From the NCBI RefSeq assembly GCF_026241165.1, contig NZ_JAPFQN010000006.1, positions 434,001 to 498,000 of the forward strand: a stretch of 64,000 bases of DNA, in the 5' to 3' direction. Origin of the DNA: Mangrovivirga halotolerans (GTDB lineage Bacteria > Bacteroidota > Bacteroidia > Cytophagales > Cyclobacteriaceae). Under the pieces are notes generated by a model. It saw only the letters and a program-made list of their open reading frames with translations, ran no database searches and was not told the origin of the DNA. The position numbers were made by a program, and so were the translations under genes. Positions 52,487 through 61,463 of this stretch are shown here, piece after piece. Positions within the stretch are counted from its first letter, which is position 1. Each line of letters opens with the position of its first letter.

Positions 52487-55400
52487 ATAGATAGTATATC
52501 AAAAAATATCGCCAAGTATAAGAAACGATTTTATACGCGTAAGCTGGTAAAGAATAGCATTATTGGCTTAACTTCTTTTTTAGGAATCTACCTTGTCGTT
52601 TCAACCCTGGAATATTTTTCGTATTTCTCAGGGTCAATAAGATTTATTTTATTTTTAATTCTATCTGTCGCCTTTATTTCATTTTTAATAGCAGGGCTTG
52701 TCATTCCATTTATTCGGTTTTTAAGATCTGATAAATTACTCTCGGATGAAAATGCTGCGATCTTCATTGGAAAACATTTTCCCGAAATAAATGACAGGTT
52801 AATTAATACACTGCAATTAAAATCCATCTCTTCTACCGACCAATCATTAATTCAAGCAGAAATTTCTAAAAGAATCAAAGAGCTTGATAAGTTTAATTTT
52901 TCAGATGCAGTAAATTTTAGCAAATTAAATAAATACCTTAAGTACATTGTTCCTCCTTTGGGTCTAGTGCTTCTCCTGTTTTTTTTCTACCCCTCATTTA
53001 TAACTCAAAGTACAGAGAGACTTATCAATTTTGATAAGCACTATGTAAAACCAGCACCTTTTAATTTTGATTTGCTTACAAGTTCGCTTACCTATAAAAG
53101 AGGAGATAAGGCAATTATTTCTGTAGAACTACTCGGAGAAAAAATTCCTGACAATTGTTTCTTGGTAACACCAACCAGAACATATTCATTAAATAAAACA
53201 GAAAATAATACTTACTCATTAACAATAGAGCAAATTCAAAGAGGTTTTGATTTTTACTTTGAGGCAGCAGGTTATCAATCTCAAACATATAATTTAATAG
53301 TTGTCGATAAACCTATGATAACCTCATTAGGAATCCAGGCGGATTATCCGACCTACACAGGATTAAAGGATGAGAGTTTCAGTAATACAAATAATATAAT
53401 TGTTCCAGAGGGAACCAAACTTTTATTTAAATGGCAAACGCAATTTGCTGACCAGGCAGTCATAAATGATGACACCAATAGAATTAACAAAAGTTTAGGC
53501 AAAAATATTAGCAAAATAACTTATAATAAACGCGCTATTTTCGCTCAGAATTTATCGCTTTCACTCATAGGTAAGGATGGGCAAAAAGAAATAGCCTCAA
53601 ATATTGAATTATCGGTCATAAAAGATAAGTATCCTGCCATCGAACATCAAACGCAACTTGATAGTGTACTTTATTCTTATGTTATTATTGGAGGGAAATT
53701 AACTGATGACTACGGCTTAACTAGGTTGAAGCTTTTTTTTAGAAATAATCCAGAAAAGAAATACAGTAGCATAAACATTCCCATACCAAAACAAAACAAC
53801 GCAGGTTTTTATTACCAGTGGAATATTGATTCCTTATTAAACTCTTCTGACTACGGCGTAGAGTACTACTTAACTGTTTGGGATAATGATGCGGTTAACG
53901 GAAGTAAAGCTACCCGCACATCAAAACAAAAGCTAAACCTTCCAAGCTCAAAAGAAATTAAAGCAGAGCTAGCTCAAAGAAAAGCGGAGACTGAATCAGG
54001 TATTCAAAAGCAAATTGAACAAGCACAAGAATTAAACAAACAGCTTAATGATGTTAACCAAAAGCTTAAAACAAAGAAAGAGCTGGAGTATAACGATAAG
54101 CAGGAAATAAAAGAGATTCTGAAACAACAAGAAGAGCTTAGAAAAGAGCTTCAAAAGATGAAAGAATCGTATAACGAATTAAATGAACAACAGAAAAGAT
54201 TTAAAAAATTAGATGAAAATCTAAAAAATAAAAGTGAAATGCTACAGAAGCTCATGAATGACCTTTTGGATGATGAAACCAAAAAGTTATATGAAGAGCT
54301 TCAAAAAATGCTAGAAGAACAGTCCAATTTAAATGAAATTCAGGAACAACTGGAAAATATACAATTCAACGAGAAAGAATTGGAGCAAAATCTTGATAGA
54401 GCATTAAAATTATTTAAACAGTTACAATTTGATCTTAAACTAAAAGAAAACATTGATCAGTTAGATCAATTACAGAATGAACAACAAGAGCTATCGGAAC
54501 AGAATGAGGGAAAAGAGGAGCTCGACCAACAAGAAAAAATAAAAGAAGAGTTTGATGATCTAAAAAACTCGATGGAAGAGCTCGAGGAGATCAATAATGA
54601 ATTATCAAACCCCAAAAACCTGGAAAATACTAAGCAGGAACAAGAAAGCATTGAAGAAAATCTCCAAAAAAGTTTAGAAGAAATCCAGAAGAATTCAAAT
54701 CCTTCAAAAGTCAATGATCAACAGAAAAAGACTAATGAAGAGATGAAAAAGATGAGGCAATCACTTTCTGGTATGCAACAAAGCATGGAAATGGAATCAA
54801 TGAATGAGAATCTTGATGATTTAAGATTTCTTCTCGAAAATTTAATTAAGATAAGTAAAGATCAGGAAGAACTTTTTCAGTCTCTATCAAAACTAGACAA
54901 TAGTGATCCTCGTTATAAATCACTGTCTAACAAGCAACTAGAAATAAAAAATGATTCAAAAATTATTGAAGATAGTTTGCGAAGTCTGGCATCGAGAGTT
55001 TTTGTGATTGAAGCAACTGTAACCAGAGAATTAGCTTCAATGAATAAACAAATAGATAAAGCTGTATCTCTTTTAAAAGAAAAGAAAGTTAAAGAAGCAG
55101 TAGCAGACCAACAATTTGCAATGATGCATATGAATAATCTTGCGTTGCTATTAGATGATGTAATGCAGCAAATGCAGCAGGCTATGGCTAATGCTATGGG
55201 CATGCCAAATAGTAAAGATGGAAAGCAACAGGGAATGCCTGGTTTAAAACAGCTACAACAACAATTGAGTGAAAAAATAGAGCAATTAAAGAAAAGTGGT
55301 AAAACAGGAAGGCAACTTTCTGAAGAACTTGCTCGTTATGCAGCAGAACAGGAGCGGATAAGAAGAATGATGGAAGAAATGAAGGAAGAGCTGAATAATG

Positions 55401-55747
55401 AGGACGGTGGTTCAGGTATCGGAGGAGATATAATAAAGAAGATGGAGGAAAATGAAGAAGACCTGGTTAACAAGAACATCACTGAAAAAACTATCGAACG
55501 TCAAAAAGAAATCATGACCCGTATGCTTGAATTTGAAAAAGCAATGAAAGAAAGGGAAATGGATGATGAACGAAAAGGAGAGACAGCTAAGGAGGATTAC
55601 CAGAAAATTCCACCTTCATTTAAAAAATATATAAGGGAGATGGAGAAAGAAATAGAATTATTAAAGACAGTTCCATTAAATTTGAACCCTTATTATAAAA
55701 GAGAAGTAAATAAGTACATTAACAAAATACAAAAAACGACAAACTAA
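52487..55747 (+). CDS. DUF4175-family membrane protein with long coiled coil; no ordinary start codon
   Basis: The frame is open from 52478 to the TAA at 55747. It codes for DSISKNIAKYKKRFYTRKLV, two membrane helices (about residues 25-45 and 51-76), a third helix (about 152-172), a beta-rich part, a Glu/Gln/Lys-rich coiled coil (about 490-790) and a Met/Gln-rich segment. This is the full DUF4175 layout at near the family length (about 1,086 residues). No ATG, GTG or TTG occurs in frame before TTG 52958, which would delete the first two helices. I place the start at ATA 52487 provisionally. The function of the family is unknown. Confidence 0.78.
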   Translation: MDSISKNIAKYKKRFYTRKLVKNSIIGLTSFLGIYLVVSTLEYFSYFSGSIRFILFLILSVAFISFLIAGLVIPFIRFLRSDKLLSDENAAIFIGKHFPEINDRLINTLQLKSISSTDQSLIQAEISKRIKELDKFNFSDAVNFSKLNKYLKYIVPPLGLVLLLFFFYPSFITQSTERLINFDKHYVKPAPFNFDLLTSSLTYKRGDKAIISVELLGEKIPDNCFLVTPTRTYSLNKTENNTYSLTIEQIQRGFDFYFEAAGYQSQTYNLIVVDKPMITSLGIQADYPTYTGLKDESFSNTNNIIVPEGTKLLFKWQTQFADQAVINDDTNRINKSLGKNISKITYNKRAIFAQNLSLSLIGKDGQKEIASNIELSVIKDKYPAIEHQTQLDSVLYSYVIIGGKLTDDYGLTRLKLFFRNNPEKKYSSINIPIPKQNNAGFYYQWNIDSLLNSSDYGVEYYLTVWDNDAVNGSKATRTSKQKLNLPSSKEIKAELAQRKAETESGIQKQIEQAQELNKQLNDVNQKLKTKKELEYNDKQEIKEILKQQEELRKELQKMKESYNELNEQQKRFKKLDENLKNKSEMLQKLMNDLLDDETKKLYEELQKMLEEQSNLNEIQEQLENIQFNEKELEQNLDRALKLFKQLQFDLKLKENIDQLDQLQNEQQELSEQNEGKEELDQQEKIKEEFDDLKNSMEELEEINNELSNPKNLENTKQEQESIEENLQKSLEEIQKNSNPSKVNDQQKKTNEEMKKMRQSLSGMQQSMEMESMNENLDDLRFLLENLIKISKDQEELFQSLSKLDNSDPRYKSLSNKQLEIKNDSKIIEDSLRSLASRVFVIEATVTRELASMNKQIDKAVSLLKEKKVKEAVADQQFAMMHMNNLALLLDDVMQQMQQAMANAMGMPNSKDGKQQGMPGLKQLQQQLSEKIEQLKKSGKTGRQLSEELARYAAEQERIRRMMEEMKEELNNEDGGSGIGGDIIKKMEENEEDLVNKNITEKTIERQKEIMTRMLEFEKAMKEREMDDERKGETAKEDYQKIPPSFKKYIREMEKEIELLKTVPLNLNPYYKREVNKYINKIQKTTN

Positions 55748-55749
55748 CA

Positions 55750-56151
55750 ATGAAATCTATTAAGATTGATTTTCCCTCCATTACGGAAAACATTCGCATC
55801 GTAGAAAGTTTTATAGACAATGCGAAGGAAAAATATCAATTGACAGATGAAGTTTACGGTAATATAATGGTAGCTGTAACCGAGTCTGTAAACAATGCGA
55901 TCCAACATGGCAATAAGAATGTGATGGATAAAAGTGTATATTTATCACTAATATTTACCGAAGGGTCAATTCAATTTGAAATAGAAGATGAGGGTGATGG
56001 TTTCGACTACGAAACACTACCTGATCCAACGGCTCCTGAAAATATTGATAAGCCAGGTGGACGTGGTATCTTTTTAATGAAGCACCTCAGTGATGAAGTT
56101 GCTTTTGAAGATGAAGGAAAACGAGTGATATTAACTTTCTACCTGAACTAA
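55750..56151 (+). CDS. RsbW-like ATP-binding (anti-sigma type) protein
   Basis: The 133-residue protein is a lone HATPase domain of the RsbW/SpoIIAB group: N-box VAVTESVNNAIQHGN (E45, N49), G1-like IEDEGDGFDY and GGRGIFLMKHLSDEV. Such proteins are serine kinases or anti-sigma factors in partner-switching systems, but no STAS partner or sigma factor gene is near. It follows the DUF4175 gene by 2 bases and overlaps ybeY by one base, so it is within one transcription unit. Confidence 0.87.
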   Translation: MKSIKIDFPSITENIRIVESFIDNAKEKYQLTDEVYGNIMVAVTESVNNAIQHGNKNVMDKSVYLSLIFTEGSIQFEIEDEGDGFDYETLPDPTAPENIDKPGGRGIFLMKHLSDEVAFEDEGKRVILTFYLN

Positions 56152-56600
56152 TGAACAACGCTGTCTTTTTTCACTGCGAGGACATCTCTTTTGATCTTAA
56201 ATCTGAGCATCAAGTTATAGAGTGGATCAATCAGATGGCAGAATTTTACGATGTAAAAATCAATGATATCAATTATATATTTTGCTCAGACAAATATTTA
56301 TTAGATATCAACAAGGAATATTTAAATCATGATTATCTGACTGACATTATCACTTTTGACAATAGAGAATCTGAAAACGATGGAATAGAAAGTGATATCT
56401 TTATTAGCATTGATCGAGTAAAAGACAACGCTGATTCTTTGGGTTTGTCGTTCAACGAAGAAATCAGAAGAGTTATAATACATGGATTTTTGCACCTGGT
56501 AGGTTTTAAAGATAAAACAGATGAGGAATCAGATAACATGAGATTAGCTGAAGACAATGCATTAAATAAATACAACAAGATGTTCCACGTGGAACAATAA
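56151..56600 (+). CDS. ybeY: Endoribonuclease / rRNA maturation factor YbeY, variant metal site
   Basis: YbeY is a metal-dependent RNase that acts in 16S rRNA 3'-end maturation and ribosome quality control. The 149-residue protein has LDINKEYLNHDYLTDIITFDN and the catalytic segment HGFLHLVGFKD. H111 and H115 occupy the first two zinc positions, but the third histidine of the HGxLHLxGYDH pattern is D121. I believe this variation is frequent in Bacteroidota. The last codons (MFHVEQ) are encoded by a perfect ParB-binding palindrome. Confidence 0.9.
   Translation: MNNAVFFHCEDISFDLKSEHQVIEWINQMAEFYDVKINDINYIFCSDKYLLDINKEYLNHDYLTDIITFDNRESENDGIESDIFISIDRVKDNADSLGLSFNEEIRRVIIHGFLHLVGFKDKTDEESDNMRLAEDNALNKYNKMFHVEQ
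56581..56596. promoter_or_regulatory. parS: parS site 1 (ParB-binding), inside the end of ybeY
   Basis: TGTTCCACGTGGAACA is a perfect 16-base palindrome that fits the parS consensus TGTTNCACGTGNAACA. It overlaps the last codons of ybeY, stopping just before the TAA. Confidence 0.9.
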
Positions 56601-56635
56601 ATGTAAAAATCAATTAGAAGAAAAATTATTATAAC

Positions 56636-56651
56636 TGTTCCACGTGAAACA
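56636..56651. promoter_or_regulatory. parS: parS site 2
   Basis: TGTTCCACGTGAAACA equals the classic Bacillus subtilis parS form (TGTTNCACGTGAAACA). It lies between ybeY and mnmG. Confidence 0.92.
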
Positions 56652-56661
56652 CTTTTCAAAC

Positions 56662-56677
56662 TGTTCCACGTGGAACT
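56662..56677. promoter_or_regulatory. parS: parS site 3
   Basis: TGTTCCACGTGGAACT matches the parS consensus at 15 of 16 positions, differing only in the last base. It lies 10 bases after site 2 and 19 bases before the mnmG start. Confidence 0.88.
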
Positions 56678-56695
56678 ATTTAATTATAGAACTAT

Positions 56696-58561
56696 ATGTT
56701 TCAAGAGTACGATGTAATTGTAGTTGGCGGAGGTCATGCAGGATGTGAGGCGGCCTATTGTGCTGCTAAAATGGGATCTAAAGTTTTATTAGCCACCATG
56801 AATATGAATACCATAGCACAAATGTCTTGCAATCCGGCAATGGGTGGCGTGGCCAAAGGACAAATAGTACGGGAGATTGATGCGTTGGGCGGAATGTCTG
56901 GGATTGTATCGGATAAATCTATGATTCAATTCCGTATGCTTAATATGTCAAAAGGTCCTGCAATGTGGTCGCCAAGAACTCAAAATGATCGAATGCGCTT
57001 TGCTGAAGAATGGCGGTTGGCTTTAGAACGAAACCCTAATGTAGACTTCTGGCAGGAAATGGTTACAGGTCTTGTTGTAAAAAACAATAAAGTTACTGGT
57101 ATCCAAACATCATTAGGATTAGAAATAGGAGCAAAAGCTGTTGTCTTAACAAATGGCACCTTTTTAAATGGTCTTATTCATATAGGAGAAAAACAGTTTG
57201 GCGGTGGCAGAGCTGGAGAGCGATCAGCAAAAGGAATAACAGAACAACTGGTTTCATTGGGGTTTGAGTCTGGAAGAATGAAAACAGGTACGCCACCAAG
57301 AGTAGATGGAAGATCGCTAGATTATAGCAAAATGACAGAGCAGGAAGGAGATGTGAATCCTGGCAAGTTTTCCTTTAGTGACGAAACCAAGCCTCTTACG
57401 CAGCAAAGATCTTGTTACATAACCTATACTAGTGAGGAAGTTCATGATACTTTAAGAAAAGGATTTGACCGATCTCCTATGTTCAATGGAAGGATTCAGG
57501 GATTGGGTCCAAGATATTGCCCTTCCATAGAGGATAAAATAAATAGATTTGCTGAAAGAAATCGCCATCAAATCTTTGTTGAACCGGAGGGTTGGGACAC
57601 TGTTGAGGTTTATGTAAACGGCTTTAGTACTTCTCTCCCTGAGGATATACAATACGAAGCATTAAAAAAGATTGAAGGATTTGAGAATGTGAAAATGTTC
57701 AGGCCTGGTTATGCTATTGAGTATGACTTCTTTCAACCTACTCAACTTAAAAATACACTTGAAACAAAAGGAGTAGATAATTTATATTTCGCTGGCCAGA
57801 TTAATGGAACAACAGGTTATGAAGAAGCAGCATGTCAGGGACTAATGGCTGGGATAAATGCTCATAATAAAATCAATGATAAAGAGCCATTCATCCTCTC
57901 CAGAGATGAAGCATACATTGGTGTGTTAATAGATGATCTTATTAACAAAGGGACAGAAGAACCATACAGAATGTTTACCTCCAGAGCTGAATTTAGGATT
58001 CTGCTACGCCAGGATAATGCAGATCTTCGTTTGACAGATATAGGTTATAACCTTGGTCTTGCTGATGAAAAAAGGGTAGAGGAAGTGAATAAAAAAAGAA
58101 CAGATCTTAAGCATTTACTTAATGACCTGAATCAAAAGAAGGTTACTCCTAAAGAAGTCAATGAAGTATTAACTGACATGAATTCTGCAAGCCTTAAGGA
58201 AAAGCAGAGCTTAAGCCAGTTAATTAAAAGGCCGGAATTGTCAATAAAAAAGGTAAAAGAGTTAACCCCTGTAACTAATGAATATCTTGATAAGTATAAT
58301 GATATTATTCTTGAACAAGCAGAAATTCAAATCAAATACGATCATTATATAAACAAAGAAAAACAAATGGCGGAGAAGATGAAGAATATAGAAACGCATC
58401 GTATCCCTTCAGCATTTGATTATGATAAATTATCTGCACTCTCGGCCGAAGGAAGGGAGAAACTAAAAAAAATATCTCCGGAAACAATTGGCCAGGCTTC
58501 AAGGATTAGCGGAGTTAGCCCTTCTGATATTTCAATATTAATGGTTTATTTAGGTAAATAA
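56696..58561 (+). CDS. mnmG: tRNA uridine-5-carboxymethylaminomethyl(34) synthesis enzyme MnmG (GidA)
   Basis: MnmG, with MnmE, uses FAD, glycine and methylene-THF to modify the wobble uridine of several tRNAs. The 621-residue protein shows the FAD fold VVGGGHAGCEAAY, QMSCNPAMGG, GTPPRVDGRS, GPRYCPSIEDK and FAGQINGTTGYEEAACQG, with the GidA C-terminal helical domain ending SRISGVSPSDISILMVYL. gidA genes often lie near the replication origin in bacteria. Three parS sites precede it, and its stop overlaps the methyltransferase start (TAATG). Confidence 0.96.
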   Translation: MFQEYDVIVVGGGHAGCEAAYCAAKMGSKVLLATMNMNTIAQMSCNPAMGGVAKGQIVREIDALGGMSGIVSDKSMIQFRMLNMSKGPAMWSPRTQNDRMRFAEEWRLALERNPNVDFWQEMVTGLVVKNNKVTGIQTSLGLEIGAKAVVLTNGTFLNGLIHIGEKQFGGGRAGERSAKGITEQLVSLGFESGRMKTGTPPRVDGRSLDYSKMTEQEGDVNPGKFSFSDETKPLTQQRSCYITYTSEEVHDTLRKGFDRSPMFNGRIQGLGPRYCPSIEDKINRFAERNRHQIFVEPEGWDTVEVYVNGFSTSLPEDIQYEALKKIEGFENVKMFRPGYAIEYDFFQPTQLKNTLETKGVDNLYFAGQINGTTGYEEAACQGLMAGINAHNKINDKEPFILSRDEAYIGVLIDDLINKGTEEPYRMFTSRAEFRILLRQDNADLRLTDIGYNLGLADEKRVEEVNKKRTDLKHLLNDLNQKKVTPKEVNEVLTDMNSASLKEKQSLSQLIKRPELSIKKVKELTPVTNEYLDKYNDIILEQAEIQIKYDHYINKEKQMAEKMKNIETHRIPSAFDYDKLSALSAEGREKLKKISPETIGQASRISGVSPSDISILMVYLGK

Positions 58562-59448
58562 TGAATAGGATAAAAATAAAAGATTGCCCCATCTGTGGGC
58601 ATTCTTCTTTTATAGAGGTTTTTAAATGCAAAGATAATACTGTAAGTGGAGAACTTTTTCAGCTAGTGGATTGTGCCAATTGCAAGTTTAGATTTACTAA
58701 TCCAAGACCAGCTGATGAACACTTATCTGATTATTATAAAAGTGATACCTACATTTCTCATTCTGATACCAATGAGGGATTAACAAATAAAATCTATAAA
58801 AGAGTAAGAGATTTTAATCTTAAAATCAAATATAAATTAGTTAAAAAATTCTTAAATATTTCTGATCCAATTCTTCTGGATGTGGGAGCAGGAACAGGAT
58901 ACTTTGTTAATTTCTGCAATAAAAATGGTATGCAAGCAGATGGTTTTGAACCCGATGCAGATGCAAGAAAAGTAGCGAAAAACACCCATGGTTTTTCCTT
59001 AATTGATAATTGGGAAAAGATAAACAAGAAGTATGATGTTATCACTATGTGGCACGTCTTAGAACATGTTCCTGATCTCAAAATTCAATTGGAAAAATTG
59101 AAACAAATTTTAAAACCTCAAGGTGTACTAATCATCGCTGTACCCAATAGAGAAAGCCTGGATGAAAAACATTATAAAAGTGATTGGGCAGCATATGATG
59201 TACCAAGACATCTATACCATTTTAGAAAAAGTGATTTGATCAGATTAGCTTCTGATTTCAATATGAAATTCTTAGATGATAAACCAATGTGGTTTGATGC
59301 ACCTTACGTTTCTATACTCAGTGAAAAACACAAAGAATCAAATTTAGCTACAGTAAAAGGAACTATCTTTGGTACTATATCCAATGTAGCATCGATATTT
59401 ACAAACCAGCAATCAAGTAAAATATATATTTTTAGAAATGAGAAATAA
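58561..59448 (+). CDS. Class I SAM-dependent methyltransferase with N-terminal zinc ribbon
   Basis: The 295-residue protein starts with a CPIC...CANC zinc-ribbon-like region (C9, C12, C38, C41), then a Methyltransf_23-type Rossmann domain with LDVGAGTGYF (D107 to G113) and MWHVLEHVPD. Similar proteins methylate small molecules, sugars or lipids and often lie in surface-polysaccharide loci; the substrate here is unknown. It is coupled to mnmG by a one-base overlap and overlaps the next gene by 11 bases. Confidence 0.87.
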   Translation: MNRIKIKDCPICGHSSFIEVFKCKDNTVSGELFQLVDCANCKFRFTNPRPADEHLSDYYKSDTYISHSDTNEGLTNKIYKRVRDFNLKIKYKLVKKFLNISDPILLDVGAGTGYFVNFCNKNGMQADGFEPDADARKVAKNTHGFSLIDNWEKINKKYDVITMWHVLEHVPDLKIQLEKLKQILKPQGVLIIAVPNRESLDEKHYKSDWAAYDVPRHLYHFRKSDLIRLASDFNMKFLDDKPMWFDAPYVSILSEKHKESNLATVKGTIFGTISNVASIFTNQQSSKIYIFRNEK

Positions 59449-61147
59449 ATACTTTTTAATATTCATCTTCATCCTCATCATTTCTTTATTTGGAAATTCA
59501 TGTGCTAACCAGGTTCCACCAACTGGGGGACCGCAAGATACTATACCTCCGGAACTAATTAGTATTTATCCAGAAGACCAGTCGACTAATGTAAATCCAA
59601 ACGAAATTATATTAGAATTTAATGAGGACATAAAAGCAAATAAGATAAAAGAAGAACTTATCATAAGTCCAAGAATTGAAGATTATACTTATAGTGTTAA
59701 GAGAAATAGATTAACAATAACCATTAACGATGAACTTGATTCAAACACGACTTACACCTTCAACTTTAGAGAAGCAGTTGGTGATCTGACTGAAGATAAC
59801 AGTCCGGAGAATTTATTCCTCGCCTTCAGTACAGGATCCTATATCGATTCGCTTTCAATAGAAGGTAAAATAAAAGATCTGTTTACAGGTGAACCTTCCA
59901 AACAAGTTATTGTTGGATTATATATTCCGAACGATACGGCGGATTTCAGGGAAGTTAAACCCAGATATGTAATCGAATCAAATGATTCAGGTTTATATAA
60001 ATTCACAAATATCAAAAACGGAAAATATTTACTTAGAGCTATAAAAGATCAAAATCGAAATCTTTTGTTAGAATCAAATTCAGAATCATTTGCTTTTATA
60101 CCTGACACATTAGACCTAGATTCTTCATTGGATCAAGTGAATATGGATATGATAAAAATCAATATCCAGGATATAAAATTAAATAATGCAAGACCCGATG
60201 GATTAAACTTTACAGCTAATTATAATAAAGGTATAAGTATAGAAAAAATAGAAAGTCTCAATGATAAGCAAGTACCACCTTTCAGTTTATCTCCAAATTA
60301 TAAGAAAGTAATATTTTATCCTGACACCACGATGATAGATAGTATCCACACAATAATTACTGTCTCAGATTCGATTGATAATATAGCGAGCGATACGATA
60401 TGGATAAAACATCGACCTTCACGAAGAGGAAGTGAAGAATTTACTATAGATATTAATTCTGATAGAAAATTAGTATTACGAAATACTATATACTCAGAAA
60501 TAATATCTAATAAACCAATAAAGAATATAATAAATGATAGTATTAAACTTTATCTAGATACTGTCCTTATAGATAAAAGTAAATATCAGATAAATACATC
60601 CCTTATTAATGAGTACAACACAGTTGCTGCTACTACAATTCTATTTAATGATACCTCTTTTATATATGATATAATTAAATATGATACTTTAAATAAAATA
60701 AACAGAAACAAAGTTTTTTTAAATTATAGTAACGGTACTTTTACATCAATAAGGAATGATTCGTCTCAGAAATTAAATCAACCATTTTTATTTCCAAACA
60801 GAGACAAATATGCAATTCTATCAGGAGCTATCGAAAATCTATCATCGGGTGCGATTATTCAACTACAAAAAAATAAGAATATAGCGTATGAAAAATATGT
60901 AACCGAAGATAATCCGGAATACAGGTTTGAATTTGTAGAGCCAGGTAAATACACGATGAGAATAATTGTAGATAAAAATAATAACAGACGACATGATATT
61001 GGAAATATCTTGAAAGGAATACTTCCTGAACCAATAATAAATAATGTGAAGGAATACAACTTAAGAGAAAAATGGGAATATAATGGTGAGAATTTTAATA
61101 TGGATATCCTGTTGAAAACTAACTCACCAAATGTGGATAAAGGTTAA
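59438..61147 (+). CDS. Lipoprotein with SbsA Ig-like (Big_5) domain
   Basis: The 569-residue product has a lipoprotein signal (GNSCANQVPPTGGPQDTIPP, C22) and an Ig-like domain (about 30-130: STNVNPNEIILEFNEDI, LDSNTTYTFNFREAV), then a carboxypeptidase-regulatory-like domain (about 140-225) and a long C-terminal region ending in a second beta domain (YRFEFVEPGKYTMRIIVDKN). The family is common in Bacteroidota and its role is unknown; an outer-membrane location is likely. The gene is unusually A-rich in codon choice compared with mnmG. It ends at the edge of the candidate origin. Confidence 0.83.
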   Translation: MRNKYFLIFIFILIISLFGNSCANQVPPTGGPQDTIPPELISIYPEDQSTNVNPNEIILEFNEDIKANKIKEELIISPRIEDYTYSVKRNRLTITINDELDSNTTYTFNFREAVGDLTEDNSPENLFLAFSTGSYIDSLSIEGKIKDLFTGEPSKQVIVGLYIPNDTADFREVKPRYVIESNDSGLYKFTNIKNGKYLLRAIKDQNRNLLLESNSESFAFIPDTLDLDSSLDQVNMDMIKINIQDIKLNNARPDGLNFTANYNKGISIEKIESLNDKQVPPFSLSPNYKKVIFYPDTTMIDSIHTIITVSDSIDNIASDTIWIKHRPSRRGSEEFTIDINSDRKLVLRNTIYSEIISNKPIKNIINDSIKLYLDTVLIDKSKYQINTSLINEYNTVAATTILFNDTSFIYDIIKYDTLNKINRNKVFLNYSNGTFTSIRNDSSQKLNQPFLFPNRDKYAILSGAIENLSSGAIIQLQKNKNIAYEKYVTEDNPEYRFEFVEPGKYTMRIIVDKNNNRRHDIGNILKGILPEPIINNVKEYNLREKWEYNGENFNMDILLKTNSPNVDKG

Positions 61148-61463
61148 TAACCTGGCTACCCTTTCAACATCCACAATAAAATAAAAGTTATCCCTAAAAA
61201 CGAATACTCAATCCACAGACAAATGTTGGAAAGAGTTATAGACAAATAGGTTCTAAACAATATCAACATTAGTGGATAACTTTTATACATTATACATTCT
61301 GAGAAATAAACATAGAAATAAATAAAACAGAGAAGTGGATAAGTATGTAGAGAAAAAATGAGTAAATTAATAGGAGGTAGTTTTCCACAAATCCACAGTA
61401 TAATAGTTTTTAATAATCTTTTTTTAAATAATATATATTAATATATATAGGGGAGTTGAATTT
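61148..61463. other. oriC: Candidate chromosomal replication origin (oriC)
   Basis: This 316-base gene-free segment carries DnaA-box-like sequences. TTATCCACT occurs on the minus strand at 61271-61279 and 61334-61342, and TTTTCCACA on the plus strand at 61381-61389 (each 8 of 9 to TTATCCACA). Weaker 7-of-9 matches start at 61167, 61188, 61209, 61236 and 61389. An AT-only-like stretch at about 61398-61450 could be the unwinding element. A perfect box lies at 61642-61650, and three parS sites are 4.5 kb upstream. Family knowledge: dnaA need not adjoin oriC in Bacteroidota. The function is inferred. Confidence 0.62.

Noticed and set aside
52588-52827. Minus-strand 79-residue open frame
   Set aside because: It lies wholly opposite the coding N-terminus of the DUF4175 gene and has no start signal or domain.
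53955-54960. Apparent tandem DNA repeats in the DUF4175 gene
   Set aside because: The repetition comes from Glu/Gln/Lys-rich coiled-coil codons; I found no exact repeated unit.
52958-55747. TTG at 52958 as the start of the DUF4175 protein
   Set aside because: The same frame is open for 480 bases upstream and encodes two membrane helices and the expected family N-terminus, so this start would truncate a real protein.
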